Source: BPGL01 sp035463115
GTDB lineage: Bacteria; Actinomycetota; UBA4738; HRBIN12
Direction: 5' to 3'
DNA length: 11,332 nucleotides
Assembly: GCA_035463115.1 (NCBI GenBank)
Contig: DATHTO010000126.1
Location: 1 to 11,332, forward strand
Positions 1-6,859 of the stretch are shown in pieces; the stretch's first letter is position 1, and every line of letters starts with the position of its first letter. The notes under the pieces are model-generated. The model was not told where the DNA came from. It made no database searches and saw only the letters and a program-made list of their open reading frames with translations. The translations under genes were made by a program, and so were the position numbers.

Positions 1-210
1 GTCGCCGAGGGTCCGGAGCGACCGGACGATCGCGTCGAACGCCTCCCACGAGCGGGCCGCGCGGCCCGTCCCGCCGTAGACCACGAGATCCTCGGGGCGT
101 TCGGCGACCTCCGGGTCGAGGTTGTTCATCAGCATCCGCAGGGCGGCCTCTTGGGGCCATGACCTGCAGGAACGTTGCGATCCGCGGGGCGCCCGGATCT
201 CGCGAGCCAC
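1..210 (-). CDS. hutU: Urocanate hydratase (urocanase), N-terminal 70 codons, cut by window edge
   Basis: Urocanase converts urocanate to imidazolone propionate with tightly bound NAD+, the second step of histidine degradation in the cytoplasm. Reading the minus strand from a GTG at 210 gives 70 residues up to the window edge with no stop. They contain the family's N-terminal hallmarks in order: IRAPRG (residues 5-10), a WPQEAALRMLMNNLDPEVAE stretch (18-37), ERPEDLVVYGGTG (37-49) and AARSWEAFDAIV (51-62). The GTG is chosen because AGGAGG lies at 217-222, six bases upstream, and because the family begins about ten residues before the tryptophan. The rest of the gene lies left of the window. 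It is divergent from the REC-EAL gene, with 189 bp between starts. Identification is confident because the conserved block is long and specific; other hut genes cannot be seen. Confidence 0.93.
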   Translation of the reverse strand, partial: MAREIRAPRGSQRSCRSWPQEAALRMLMNNLDPEVAERPEDLVVYGGTGRAARSWEAFDAIVRSLRTLGD

Positions 211-330
211 TCGCCACCTCCTCCGAACGGGGGACGCAGGAGGCCTCCGACGAGCGGACTTACCCCCGGCGTCGCAGGGCCGATGATACGGAGGGCATCC
301 CAGGAGGGACCGCCCGAGGTGCTTGAATCC

Positions 331-350
331 GCTCCGGGGCCGGCCGGAGC
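331..350. other. Short GC-rich inverted repeat between hutU and the REC-EAL gene
   Basis: GCTCCGG (331-337) and CCGGAGC (344-350) form a perfect 7-bp inverted repeat around a 6-base loop, 50 bp upstream of the REC-EAL start. In an RNA leader it would fold into a stable hairpin, but no U-tract follows, so it does not look like an intrinsic terminator. The rest of 211-399 shows no small ORF with a good start, no recognisable riboswitch core and no clear -35/-10 pair. The function is unknown and chance is possible at this GC content. Confidence 0.3.
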
Positions 351-399
351 GCACCGGCTCGGCGCGGCGCGCGCCGGACCGCCGAAGGAACAGGTGCAG

Positions 400-1581
400 A
401 TGACGGACACGATCCGCGTGATGATCGCCGACGACGAGTCGGAGCTCCGCGTCGCGCTCTCGGACCTGCTGTCCCACGAGGAGGAGCTCGAGCTCGTCGG
501 CGCGGCCGCCGATGCCGACGAGGCGATCACCCTCGCGCTGGACCGCCGGCCCGACGTGGCGGTGCTCGACGTGAAGATGCCGGCCGGCGGCGGGCCGCGG
601 GCGGCGCGCGAGATCCTCCGCGGCTCGCCGGCCACCCGCGTGATCGCGCTGTCGGCGCACGAGGACCGCTCCACGATCCTGGAGATGTTCCGCGCGGGCG
701 CGGTCGGCTACCTGATCAAGGGCGCGCACGGCGGGGAGATCGTCCACTCGATCATCCAGGTCGCTCGCGGAGGCACGAGCCTGTCGGCTGAGGTCGTCGA
801 CTCCCTCGTCTCGGAGCTCTCGACGCAGCTCCGCCGCGAGGAGGAAGCGACGATCGACCGCGAGAGCAAGGCACGCACGATCCGCAGCTACGTGCGGGGC
901 GAAGGCCGCGGCCTCGTCTTCCAGCCGATCGTCGACCTGGAGACTGGCGAGGTGGTCGGCGCCGAGGCGCTCAGCCGCTTCACCGATCCCGATGGGCGCA
1001 CGCCGGACCTCGTCTTCGCCGACGCGGCAGCCGTGGGGTTGCAGCTCGACCTCGAGACCGCCGCGATCCGCGAGGCGGTCGCGAACGTCGATCGGCTCCC
1101 CGACGGAACGTACCTGTCCGTCAACTGCTCGCATCGAACGGCGTCGTGGCCGGGCCTGCCCGACCTGCTCCGCGAGCACGCGCCTCGCCTCGTGCTCGAG
1201 ATCACCGAGCACGAGCGGGTCGAGGATTACGAGGCGTTGACCGCCCAGCTCGAGATCCTCCGCGAGGTCGGCACGCGGCTCGCGATCGACGACGCCGGCG
1301 CCGGCTTCGCGAGCCTCCGCCACGCCCTGCGCCTGGCGCCCGACATCATCAAGGCCGACATGAGCATCGTGCGAGGCGTGGACGGCGACGACGGTCGGCG
1401 GGCGCTCGCCTCGGCGCTCGTGTCCTTCGCCCATCAGATGGGGATGACGATCGTCGCCGAGGGCGTCGAGACCGACGGCGAGCGGAGCACGCTCCGCTCG
1501 ATCGGCGTCCGCTACGGGCAGGGCTACCTCTTGGGGCGTCCGGCCCCGCTCCCGCTGGCGGTGCGTCGCACCGCCCCCTGA
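400..1581 (+). CDS. Response regulator with C-terminal EAL domain (predicted c-di-GMP phosphodiesterase)
   Basis: This 393-residue protein has a receiver domain (about 5-125) joined by a charged helical linker (about 138-165) to an EAL domain (about 170-388), the layout of RocR-type regulators. The receiver has the acidic pocket D11/D12, phospho-acceptor D57 (VLDVKMP), S85 and K107. The EAL domain keeps the residues known to be needed for c-di-GMP hydrolysis: E189 (EAL), N242, E267, D297/D298 (IDDAG), K318, E354 (AEGVE) and Q374 (GQGYL). It is therefore predicted to be an active, phosphorylation-controlled phosphodiesterase that linearises c-di-GMP. The ATG at 400 is chosen because the receiver fold begins right after it and GAAGGA lies at 384-389; the frame stays open upstream to 175 without looking like protein. 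No partner histidine kinase is in view. The REC-GGDEF gene converges on it from the opposite strand. Confidence 0.9.
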   Translation: MTDTIRVMIADDESELRVALSDLLSHEEELELVGAAADADEAITLALDRRPDVAVLDVKMPAGGGPRAAREILRGSPATRVIALSAHEDRSTILEMFRAGAVGYLIKGAHGGEIVHSIIQVARGGTSLSAEVVDSLVSELSTQLRREEEATIDRESKARTIRSYVRGEGRGLVFQPIVDLETGEVVGAEALSRFTDPDGRTPDLVFADAAAVGLQLDLETAAIREAVANVDRLPDGTYLSVNCSHRTASWPGLPDLLREHAPRLVLEITEHERVEDYEALTAQLEILREVGTRLAIDDAGAGFASLRHALRLAPDIIKADMSIVRGVDGDDGRRALASALVSFAHQMGMTIVAEGVETDGERSTLRSIGVRYGQGYLLGRPAPLPLAVRRTAP

Positions 1582-1623
1582 CGCCGTCGACGGTTCACGA
1601 GCTGGGTCTTGAGACGTCGGACG

Positions 1624-2643
1624 CTAGGTTCCGGCGCGACGGTCCATCGCCCACGACGACCCGGGTTGCCCCTTCGTGTACGCCTTCATCTCCGACGCGA
1701 CCGCGACCATCTCGGCGTAGTGGTCGAAGTGCCGTCGCTGCGTGCTCGCGATGCCGATCGACAGGGTGAGCACCGCGTACCGCTGCGGCTCGCCGCGGCG
1801 GTTCACCACCTCGATGTGGCCCCGGTCGCGATCGTCGGGGTCGTAGAACGACGGCGCCTCGCGGTCGAACCGCTGGACCAGCGTCTCGGCGACGAGGGCG
1901 GCCGTGTCCGGCGAGACCATCGCGACGAAGTCGTCGCCTCCGAGGTGTCCGACCATGTGGTCGTCGGGCGCCAGTTCGGTCGTCACGTCGACGAGCAGCC
2001 GCCCGAGGGCACGGATCACGTCGTCGCCGCGACCGAAGCCGTACCGGTCGTTGAACGCCTTGAAGCTGTCCAGGTCGACGTACAGCAGCGCGAACTCGAC
2101 GCCGCCCTCGACCCGCGACTCGATCTCCTCCTGCACCCGCACGTTCCCGGGCAGGCCGGTGAGCGGCGACTCGTCGCGCATGTCCTTCGTGCGACGCAGC
2201 ACGCCACGGACGCGTGCGAGGAGCTCGGGCGTGTCGAACGGCTTGACGATGTAGTCGTCGGCGCCGATCGCGAACCCTTCGAGCTTGTCGGCGGACAGGC
2301 CCCGTGCCGTCAGGATGATCACCGACACGGCCGACGTGGTCGGATCGTCCCGCAGCATCCGCGTGAGCTCGAACCCGTCGACGTGAGGCATCATCACGTC
2401 GGTGATCACGAGGTCCGGCGGCTCGCGCCGAACCATGTCGAGCGCCTGTTGCCCGTCGTTCGCGACCCGGACGACGTATCCCGCCGCGGCGAGCTCGATC
2501 TCGAGCAACCGGGCGATGAAAGGGTCGTCGTCGACGACGAGCAAGCGCTCGCCGCCGCCTTCGCCCGCTGCCAGCTCCTCGTTCACCCGGTGCGTTCCCC
2601 AGTCTGCTCGGACGCCGGCGTTCTCCGCCGGCGGACAGGGCAT
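1624..2643 (-). CDS. Response regulator with C-terminal GGDEF domain, GGDDF variant (predicted diguanylate cyclase)
   Basis: This 339-residue protein has a receiver (about 32-150; acidic pocket D38-D40, phospho-acceptor D82 in TDVMMP, T112, K134 in VKPFD) and a GGDEF domain (about 157-330) opening with the usual SPLTGLPGN. GGDEF proteins condense two GTP into c-di-GMP. The metal ligand in YVDLDSFK (D190) and the substrate-binding N198 and D207/D208 region are present, but the active loop reads GGDDF (235-239) rather than GGDEF/GGEEF, and no RxxD inhibitory site precedes it (PDDH sits there). Activity is thus plausible but not certain, and product feedback at a classical I-site is unlikely. 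The start is ambiguous: ATG at 2643 follows GGGGGT weakly, while GTG at 2586 (in frame, 19 codons later) also leaves the receiver whole. It converges on the REC-EAL gene (42 bp between stops) and diverges from cbs. Confidence 0.88.
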   Translation of the reverse strand: MPCPPAENAGVRADWGTHRVNEELAAGEGGGERLLVVDDDPFIARLLEIELAAAGYVVRVANDGQQALDMVRREPPDLVITDVMMPHVDGFELTRMLRDDPTTSAVSVIILTARGLSADKLEGFAIGADDYIVKPFDTPELLARVRGVLRRTKDMRDESPLTGLPGNVRVQEEIESRVEGGVEFALLYVDLDSFKAFNDRYGFGRGDDVIRALGRLLVDVTTELAPDDHMVGHLGGDDFVAMVSPDTAALVAETLVQRFDREAPSFYDPDDRDRGHIEVVNRRGEPQRYAVLTLSIGIASTQRRHFDHYAEMVAVASEMKAYTKGQPGSSWAMDRRAGT

Positions 2644-2710
2644 CGGCAGCTTACCCCCGGTCGCTGGAGCCTTCGCGTTGCATCACCGTCCACGTCGATG
2701 CCCACCCGTG

Positions 2711-2745
2711 CCCACGGGAGCGGCACGGATCGGCTCCGTCGTGGG
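2711..2745. promoter_or_regulatory. Long imperfect hairpin in the cbs / REC-GGDEF intergenic region
   Basis: CCCACGGGAGC (2711-2721) pairs with GCTCC (2733-2737) plus CGTGGG (2740-2745), giving 11 bp interrupted only by a 2-base bulge (GT, 2738-2739) around an 11-base loop. The left arm can instead pair with the sequence just before it (CCCGTG 2705-2710 with CACGGG 2713-2718), so two foldings compete. It lies 91 bp before the cbs start and 68 bp before the REC-GGDEF start. It could be a leader structure, an operator or chance; no U-tract follows, and I see no S-box or SAM-IV core. Confidence 0.3.
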
Positions 2746-2797
2746 ACGATGGCCGGAACCTCCAGGCCGAAGGCGAGCGGACGCCCGGGGCGGACCG

Positions 2798-2829
2798 GAG
2801 GAAGGGCCAGAGGGTAGGCCAGAGGAAGG
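2798..2829 (+). repeat. Purine-rich repeats carrying a duplicated Shine-Dalgarno-like block before cbs
   Basis: GAGGAAGG occurs at 2798-2805 and 2822-2829, and GGCCAGAGG at 2805-2813 and 2817-2825. The downstream AGGAAGGA sits six bases before the cbs ATG at 2837 and is the likely ribosome binding site; the upstream copy has no start codon at a useful distance. It looks like a small local duplication. Confidence 0.45.
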
Positions 2830-2836
2830 ATCGGTG

Positions 2837-4210
2837 ATGGAGGTCCTCGAGTCGTTCCTGGGGGCGATGGGCGACACCCCGCTCGTGCGCCTGCGGAACG
2901 TGACGCGCGGGGTGCGGCCGAGCGTCCTCGCGAAGCTCGAGATGCTGAACCCGGGCGGCTCGGTGAAGGACCGGATCGGCATCCGCATGATCGAGGCGGC
3001 CGAGCGCGCCGGCACGCTGAAGCCCGGCGGCACGATCGTGGAGCCGACCTCCGGCAACACCGGTCACGGCCTGGCGATCGCCGCCGCGATCCGCGGCTAC
3101 CGCTGCATCTTCGTGATGCCGGACAAGATGAGCCAGGAGAAGATCTCGTTGCTGCGCGCCTACGGCGCCGAGGTCATCATCTGCCCGACCGCCGTGGCGC
3201 CGGACTCGCCCGAGAGCTACTACCGCGTGGCGGACCGCCTCACCGAGGAGATCCCCGGCGCCTTCCAGCCGAACCAGTACTGGAACCCGGAGAACCCGCG
3301 CACGCACTACGAGACGACGGGTCCCGAGATCTGGCGGCAGACCGACGGACGGATCGACGCCTTCGTGGCCGGCGTCGGAACCGGCGGCACGATCAGCGGC
3401 GTCGGGAAGTTCCTGAAGGAACGCAAGCCCGAGGTGCTCGTCGTCGGCGCCGATCCCGAGGGATCCGTCTACTCCGGCGACGAACCGCGTCCGTACCTCG
3501 TCGAGGGCGTCGGCGAGGACTTCTGGCCCGGCACGTACGACCCGACCGTCGTCGACCGCTTCGTGCGCGTGAGCGACCGCGAGTCGTTCCGGATGGCGCG
3601 CGCGGTCACGCGGCAGGAAGGGATCCTCGTCGGCGGTTCCGGCGGAACCGCGGTCGCGGCCGCGCTCGAGGTGGCGCGCGAGCTCGACGCCCCCGACGCC
3701 ACGGTCGTCGTCCTGCTGCCGGACTCGGGCCGGCAGTACCTGTCGAAGATCTACTCCGACTCGTGGATGCTCCAGTACGGGATGCTCGACCGGCCCGACG
3801 TCGTCCGGGTCGACGAGGTGCTCGCCGCCAAGGGACGGGACCTTCCGCCGTTGATCACGGTGCGCGCGCACGACAAGGTCCGTCAAGCCGTCGACGTACT
3901 CCAGCAGCACTCGATCTCGCAGGCACCCGTCGTCCGCGAGGACTCGACCGAGGTGAGTCAGATCGTCGGCTCGATCCGCGACCGCGAGCTCCTCGAGCGG
4001 GTGTTCCGCGACCCGGACGCGCTCCAGGCCGACGTGGCGGAGGTGATGGCGCCGCCGATCCCCGTCGTGGAGTGGGACGATCCCGTCGACGCCGCCTTCG
4101 GCGAGCTCGAGCGCGCGTCGGCGACGATCGTCGCGAAGGACGGTCAGGTGGTCGGCGTCCTGACGCGCGCGGACCTCCTCGACTTCCTGGCGCACCGCCG
4201 GAACGTCTGA
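2837..4210 (+). CDS. cbs: Cystathionine beta-synthase with C-terminal CBS-domain pair
   Basis: This PLP enzyme condenses serine (or, in some bacteria, O-acetylserine) with homocysteine to cystathionine in the cytoplasm, the first step of reverse transsulfuration. The 457-residue product has the fold-type II catalytic domain (about 5-320): PLP lysine K44 in NPGGSVKDR, the TSGNTG substrate loop (71-76), the GTGGT phosphate-binding loop (181-185), GGSGG (266-270) and PDSGRQYLSK (295-304). Two CBS domains follow (about 335-393 and 400-452), the module that binds adenosyl ligands such as SAM in several homologues; that ligand is not proven here. The length matches actinobacterial Cbs (about 460). 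ATG at 2837 has AGGAAGGA six bases upstream; a GTG lies directly before it. The DUF429 gene starts 3 bp after the stop and metB follows, so an operon is likely. CBS domains set it apart from plain cysteine synthase. Confidence 0.95.
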   Translation: MEVLESFLGAMGDTPLVRLRNVTRGVRPSVLAKLEMLNPGGSVKDRIGIRMIEAAERAGTLKPGGTIVEPTSGNTGHGLAIAAAIRGYRCIFVMPDKMSQEKISLLRAYGAEVIICPTAVAPDSPESYYRVADRLTEEIPGAFQPNQYWNPENPRTHYETTGPEIWRQTDGRIDAFVAGVGTGGTISGVGKFLKERKPEVLVVGADPEGSVYSGDEPRPYLVEGVGEDFWPGTYDPTVVDRFVRVSDRESFRMARAVTRQEGILVGGSGGTAVAAALEVARELDAPDATVVVLLPDSGRQYLSKIYSDSWMLQYGMLDRPDVVRVDEVLAAKGRDLPPLITVRAHDKVRQAVDVLQQHSISQAPVVREDSTEVSQIVGSIRDRELLERVFRDPDALQADVAEVMAPPIPVVEWDDPVDAAFGELERASATIVAKDGQVVGVLTRADLLDFLAHRRNV

Positions 4211-4213
4211 CCC

Positions 4214-5050
4214 GTGCGCGCGCTCGGGATCGACGTCGGGGTCGGGAAGGGGCTCGATCTCGTCCTCGTCGACGAGCGCCGGGTGCCGTTCCCCGTGGTG
4301 TCGGGCGCCGGCCTCGACGACGTCGCGCGTCTCGTCACGGAGCTCCGCCCGGACGCGATCGGCGTCGACTCGCCGCCGTCGTGGGCCGCCGACGGCCGCT
4401 CGCGCCTCACCGAGAACGAGCTCGCGCGCCTGAACATCCACGCGTTCCGGACGCCGAGCGAGGCGCACGCCGCGGGGGCGCAGTTCGACTGGATGCGCGC
4501 GGGCATGGCCGTCTTCGCGTGCACCGCCGAGCTCGGGTATCCGCTGTTCAACGGAGGGACGGTCCGCAAGCGGACCCTCGAGGTCTTCCCGCACGCGTCC
4601 GCCGTCGTCCTGGCGGGCTGCTTGCCGCCGAAGGGGATGCGCAAGCGGGTGTGGCGCGAGCGCGTCCTTCGGCTGCAGGGCGTCCGGACCGACGACCTCA
4701 CGACGATCGACCGGCTCGACGCCGCGCTCGCGGCGCTGACGGCCCTCCGCGCACTCGAAGGCCACCACACGCATCTCGGCGACGTCAAGGAGGGCGTGAT
4801 CGTCGTGCCGGCGCGCGCGCTCGCCCCGACGTACCGCCCCGGCGAGGTCGACGAACCCGGTTCACAGCTCTTCGCCTGGTGCGCCTGCGGCGACGCCGCC
4901 TGCGACCGCATGGTCCGCGCGGGACGGGAGTTCGCGCCGGGCCACGACGCGAAGCGGAAGTCCCGGCTGTGGCGCGCCGTCCGCGACGGCGACGACGCGC
5001 GCCGAGAGCTCGCCCGCCGTGGGTGGGAAGGACCTCCGGAGATGCGATGA
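4214..5050 (+). CDS. DUF429 / predicted RNase H-fold protein with Cys-rich GHDAK tail
   Basis: This 278-residue protein resembles the DUF429 family, described as predicted nucleases with an RNase H-like fold. Visible matches are GIDVGVGKGLDL (5-16), IGVDSPPSW (49-57), LEVFPHA (122-128) and a C-terminal DRLDAALAALTA helix (166-177). D7, D52, E123 and D169 are the likely acidic cluster. The last about 60 residues add a separate module, with CACGDAAC (223-230; C223, C225, C230) followed by GREFAPGHDAKRKS (237-250), which looks like a small metal-binding or nucleic-acid-binding tail. The GTG start lies 3 bp after the cbs stop with no clear Shine-Dalgarno, suggesting translational coupling, and its stop overlaps the metB start in ATGA. 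Substrate and role are unknown; nothing in the sequence explains why it sits between two transsulfuration enzymes. Family assignment comes from motif memory. Confidence 0.8.
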   Translation: MRALGIDVGVGKGLDLVLVDERRVPFPVVSGAGLDDVARLVTELRPDAIGVDSPPSWAADGRSRLTENELARLNIHAFRTPSEAHAAGAQFDWMRAGMAVFACTAELGYPLFNGGTVRKRTLEVFPHASAVVLAGCLPPKGMRKRVWRERVLRLQGVRTDDLTTIDRLDAALAALTALRALEGHHTHLGDVKEGVIVVPARALAPTYRPGEVDEPGSQLFAWCACGDAACDRMVRAGREFAPGHDAKRKSRLWRAVRDGDDARRELARRGWEGPPEMR

Positions 5051-6201
5051 CGGATCACGACCGCGACGCCGAGCTCTCGCCCGACACGATCGCGATCCAC
5101 GCCGGGCAGGATCCCGAACCGCTCTATGGCGCGGTCAACGTGCCGATCTACCAGTCCTCCACGTTCGCGCAGGAGGCCGTCGGCGACGCGAAGCGATGGG
5201 ACTACGCTCGTGCGGGCAACCCGACCCGCGCCGCGTTCGAGGCGGCGCTCGCCGCGCTCGAAGGCGGATCGTGGTGCCGAGCGTTCGCGAGCGGTCTCGG
5301 AGCCGAGAGCACCTTGCTGCTCTCGCTCCGGCCCGGCGACCACGTCGTGATCGGCGACGACGTCTACGGCGGCACGTACCGCCTCCTGTCGAAGGTGTTC
5401 GAGCCGTGGGGCCTCGCGCTGACGACGTGCGATCTCGCCGACGACGAGGCGCTCACCGATGCGATCCGCGACGAGACCCGGCTCGTCTGGATTGAGACGC
5501 CGTCGAACCCGCTGCTGAAGGTCGTCGACATCGCGGCCGTCGCGGCGATCGCGCATCGTGCCGGCGCGTCCGTCGTCGTCGACAACACGTTCGCGTCGCC
5601 GGCGCTCCAACGACCGCTCTCGCTCGGCGCCGACGTCGTCGTCCACAGCGTGACGAAGTACGTCGCCGGGCATTCCGACCTGATCGGCGGCGCCCTCGTG
5701 ACGTCCGACGACGAGCTCGGCGAACGCCTGGGCTTCCTGGTGAACGCCGTCGGCGCGGTCCCGGGTCCGATGGACAGCTACCTGGCGCTGCGAGGTCTCA
5801 AGACGCTCGGGGTCCGGATGCGCCGTCACTGCGAGAGCGCCGATCGGATCGCGCGATGGCTCGCCGAGCACGACGCCGTGACCGAGGTCCGCTATCCGGG
5901 CCTCGAGGGGCATCCGGGACACGACGTGGCCGTGCGGCAGATGAACGGTGGGTTCGGCGGGATCGTGTCGTTCCGCGTCGGGAGCGCCGAGCGCGCGATC
6001 GCCGTCGCGGAACGGACGCAGCTCTTCGTCCTCGCGGAGTCCCTCGGTGGGGTCGAGTCGCTGATCGAGGTGCCGGGGCCGATGACGCACGCGAGCGTGG
6101 CCGGGTCGCCGCTCGAGGTGCCCGACGACCTCGTCCGGCTGTCGATCGGCCTCGAGGACGCACGTGACCTCGAAGCCGACCTCGGGCGAGCGCTCGCCTA
6201 G
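5047..6201 (+). CDS. metB: Cystathionine gamma-synthase / gamma-lyase family PLP enzyme
   Basis: This 384-residue Cys/Met-metabolism PLP enzyme (fold type I) has Y53 and R55 (YARAGNPTR), the stacking tyrosine Y107 (DDVYGGTYR), D179 (VVDNTF), the Schiff-base lysine K204 in SVTKYVAGHSD, E331-S332 (ESLGG) and the substrate-carboxylate arginine R364 (VRLSIGLE). Family members either join an O-acylhomoserine to cysteine (synthase) or split cystathionine into cysteine, 2-oxobutyrate and ammonia (lyase), and sequence alone rarely separates them. Pairing with cbs, with no homoserine acyltransferase in view, favours the lyase direction (methionine to cysteine), though the actinobacterial homologue is usually named metB. 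ATG at 5047 overlaps the DUF429 stop (ATGA), with GGAG at 5038-5041. The TAG stop shares a CTAG with the stop of the opposing VOC gene. Confidence 0.93.
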   Translation: MTDHDRDAELSPDTIAIHAGQDPEPLYGAVNVPIYQSSTFAQEAVGDAKRWDYARAGNPTRAAFEAALAALEGGSWCRAFASGLGAESTLLLSLRPGDHVVIGDDVYGGTYRLLSKVFEPWGLALTTCDLADDEALTDAIRDETRLVWIETPSNPLLKVVDIAAVAAIAHRAGASVVVDNTFASPALQRPLSLGADVVVHSVTKYVAGHSDLIGGALVTSDDELGERLGFLVNAVGAVPGPMDSYLALRGLKTLGVRMRRHCESADRIARWLAEHDAVTEVRYPGLEGHPGHDVAVRQMNGGFGGIVSFRVGSAERAIAVAERTQLFVLAESLGGVESLIEVPGPMTHASVAGSPLEVPDDLVRLSIGLEDARDLEADLGRALA

Positions 6202-6821
6202 GGAGCTCCCTGGATCTCGATCGCACGACGCGGTGCGTCGAGGACGACGCCTCGGATCCCGGGCGAGCCCTCGACCCACCGGACGGGCAAGGACGCTCCG
6301 CCGGTCCACGCCGCGAACGCCTCGGCGTCCCCCGCGACGTCGATCGACGCGATCTCGAGGTGCCCGGCGGGGTGCGCGACCGCCGTCCGCCCCGGATGCG
6401 TCTCCGGCGTCGCCCACGAGATGAAGAACGGAAGGTCACCCGCGCGCCGTGGGTCCTCGATCCCGACGCTCCGCCACCGCACCTGCGACCCGTCGGGCTT
6501 CGACCGTGCTCCGGGCTCGACCGTCAGCCCGAGCCGCGCCGCCGTCCCGTCGATGTCGTCGTCGGCCAGGCACAGCGCGAACCACCGGTCGCCGCCGTCG
6601 GAGCGCTCGAGGATCGCGCGGCCCAGCGCGGTTCCCGATGCGACGTCGTCGTCGTCGACGGCGAGCAGCTCGAGGTACGCATCGCCGAGCGGCGCGATGC
6701 GGTTCGCGGTTCCCCACCGCGGATGGACGCCGCCGGGCACCGTCGCGATCCCGAGCCGCGCCCACGACGCCGCGGATCGCTCGAGGTCGCGCACCGCCAT
6801 GACCACGTGGTCGACGCGCAC
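6198..6821 (-). CDS. Glyoxalase-like (VOC superfamily) protein
   Basis: This 207-residue protein opens with RVDHVVMAVRDLERSAASW, the classic first strand and helix of the VOC/glyoxalase fold, and fits the Glyoxalase_3-like group. Two beta-alpha-beta modules are visible (about 3-56 and 153-204). The usual metal-ligand positions would be H5 and E51 (YLELLAV) in the first, and H154 (GHLEIASIDV) and E202 (AIEIQ) in the second. VOC proteins use this site for isomerisation, dioxygenation or resistance reactions; the substrate cannot be read from the sequence. GTG at 6821 is chosen because the fold starts there and TACGGT lies exactly six bases upstream, the spacing of a leaderless transcript; no Shine-Dalgarno is seen. 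It is divergent from the sugar dehydrogenase-like gene and convergent with metB, sharing its CTAG stop. Confidence 0.82.
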   Translation of the reverse strand: MRVDHVVMAVRDLERSAASWARLGIATVPGGVHPRWGTANRIAPLGDAYLELLAVDDDDVASGTALGRAILERSDGGDRWFALCLADDDIDGTAARLGLTVEPGARSKPDGSQVRWRSVGIEDPRRAGDLPFFISWATPETHPGRTAVAHPAGHLEIASIDVAGDAEAFAAWTGGASLPVRWVEGSPGIRGVVLDAPRRAIEIQGAP

Positions 6822-6859
6822 GCGGTCACCGTAGCGCGCGCCGCGGGTACGGTGGTTGC
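6822..6859. promoter_or_regulatory. Divergent leaderless promoter pair (VOC / sugar dehydrogenase-like gene)
   Basis: The 38-bp gap holds two outward-facing copies of TACGGT: at 6828-6833 on the minus strand and 6848-6853 on the plus strand. Each is exactly six bases before a GTG start (6821 minus, 6860 plus). TANNNT at this distance is the known -10 element of actinobacterial leaderless transcripts, whose RNA begins at the start codon. No clear -35 is visible for either. A weak GGTGG before the plus-strand GTG could act as a ribosome site instead. Confidence 0.6.

Noticed and set aside
175..399. 75-codon N-terminal extension of the REC-EAL frame
   Set aside because: The extension is Pro/Gly/Arg-rich, overlaps the hutU start region, and the receiver fold starts right after the ATG at 400, which has its own ribosome site.
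1582..1623. Bidirectional terminator between the two c-di-GMP genes
   Set aside because: CCGTCGACGG (1584-1593) is a loop-less palindrome and there is no T- or A-tract on either side, so an intrinsic terminator is not supported.
2402..2836. Upstream extension of the cbs frame
   Set aside because: It overlaps the REC-GGDEF gene in antisense and has no family similarity; the ATG at 2837 has a strong ribosome site and gives the usual length.
2644..2836. SAM-type riboswitch before cbs
   Set aside because: I looked for S-box and SAM-IV conserved cores and found none; only simple inverted repeats are present.
2651..4774. 707-codon open frame on the minus strand opposite cbs and DUF429
   Set aside because: It lies antisense to two well-identified genes, its residue content is the Arg/Asp/His/Val-rich pattern of a GC-rich shadow frame, and it has no recognisable motif.
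4144..6417. 757-codon open frame on the minus strand opposite DUF429 and metB
   Set aside because: Shadow of genes with clear catalytic motifs; low-complexity Arg/Ser/Ala composition and no start with a ribosome site.
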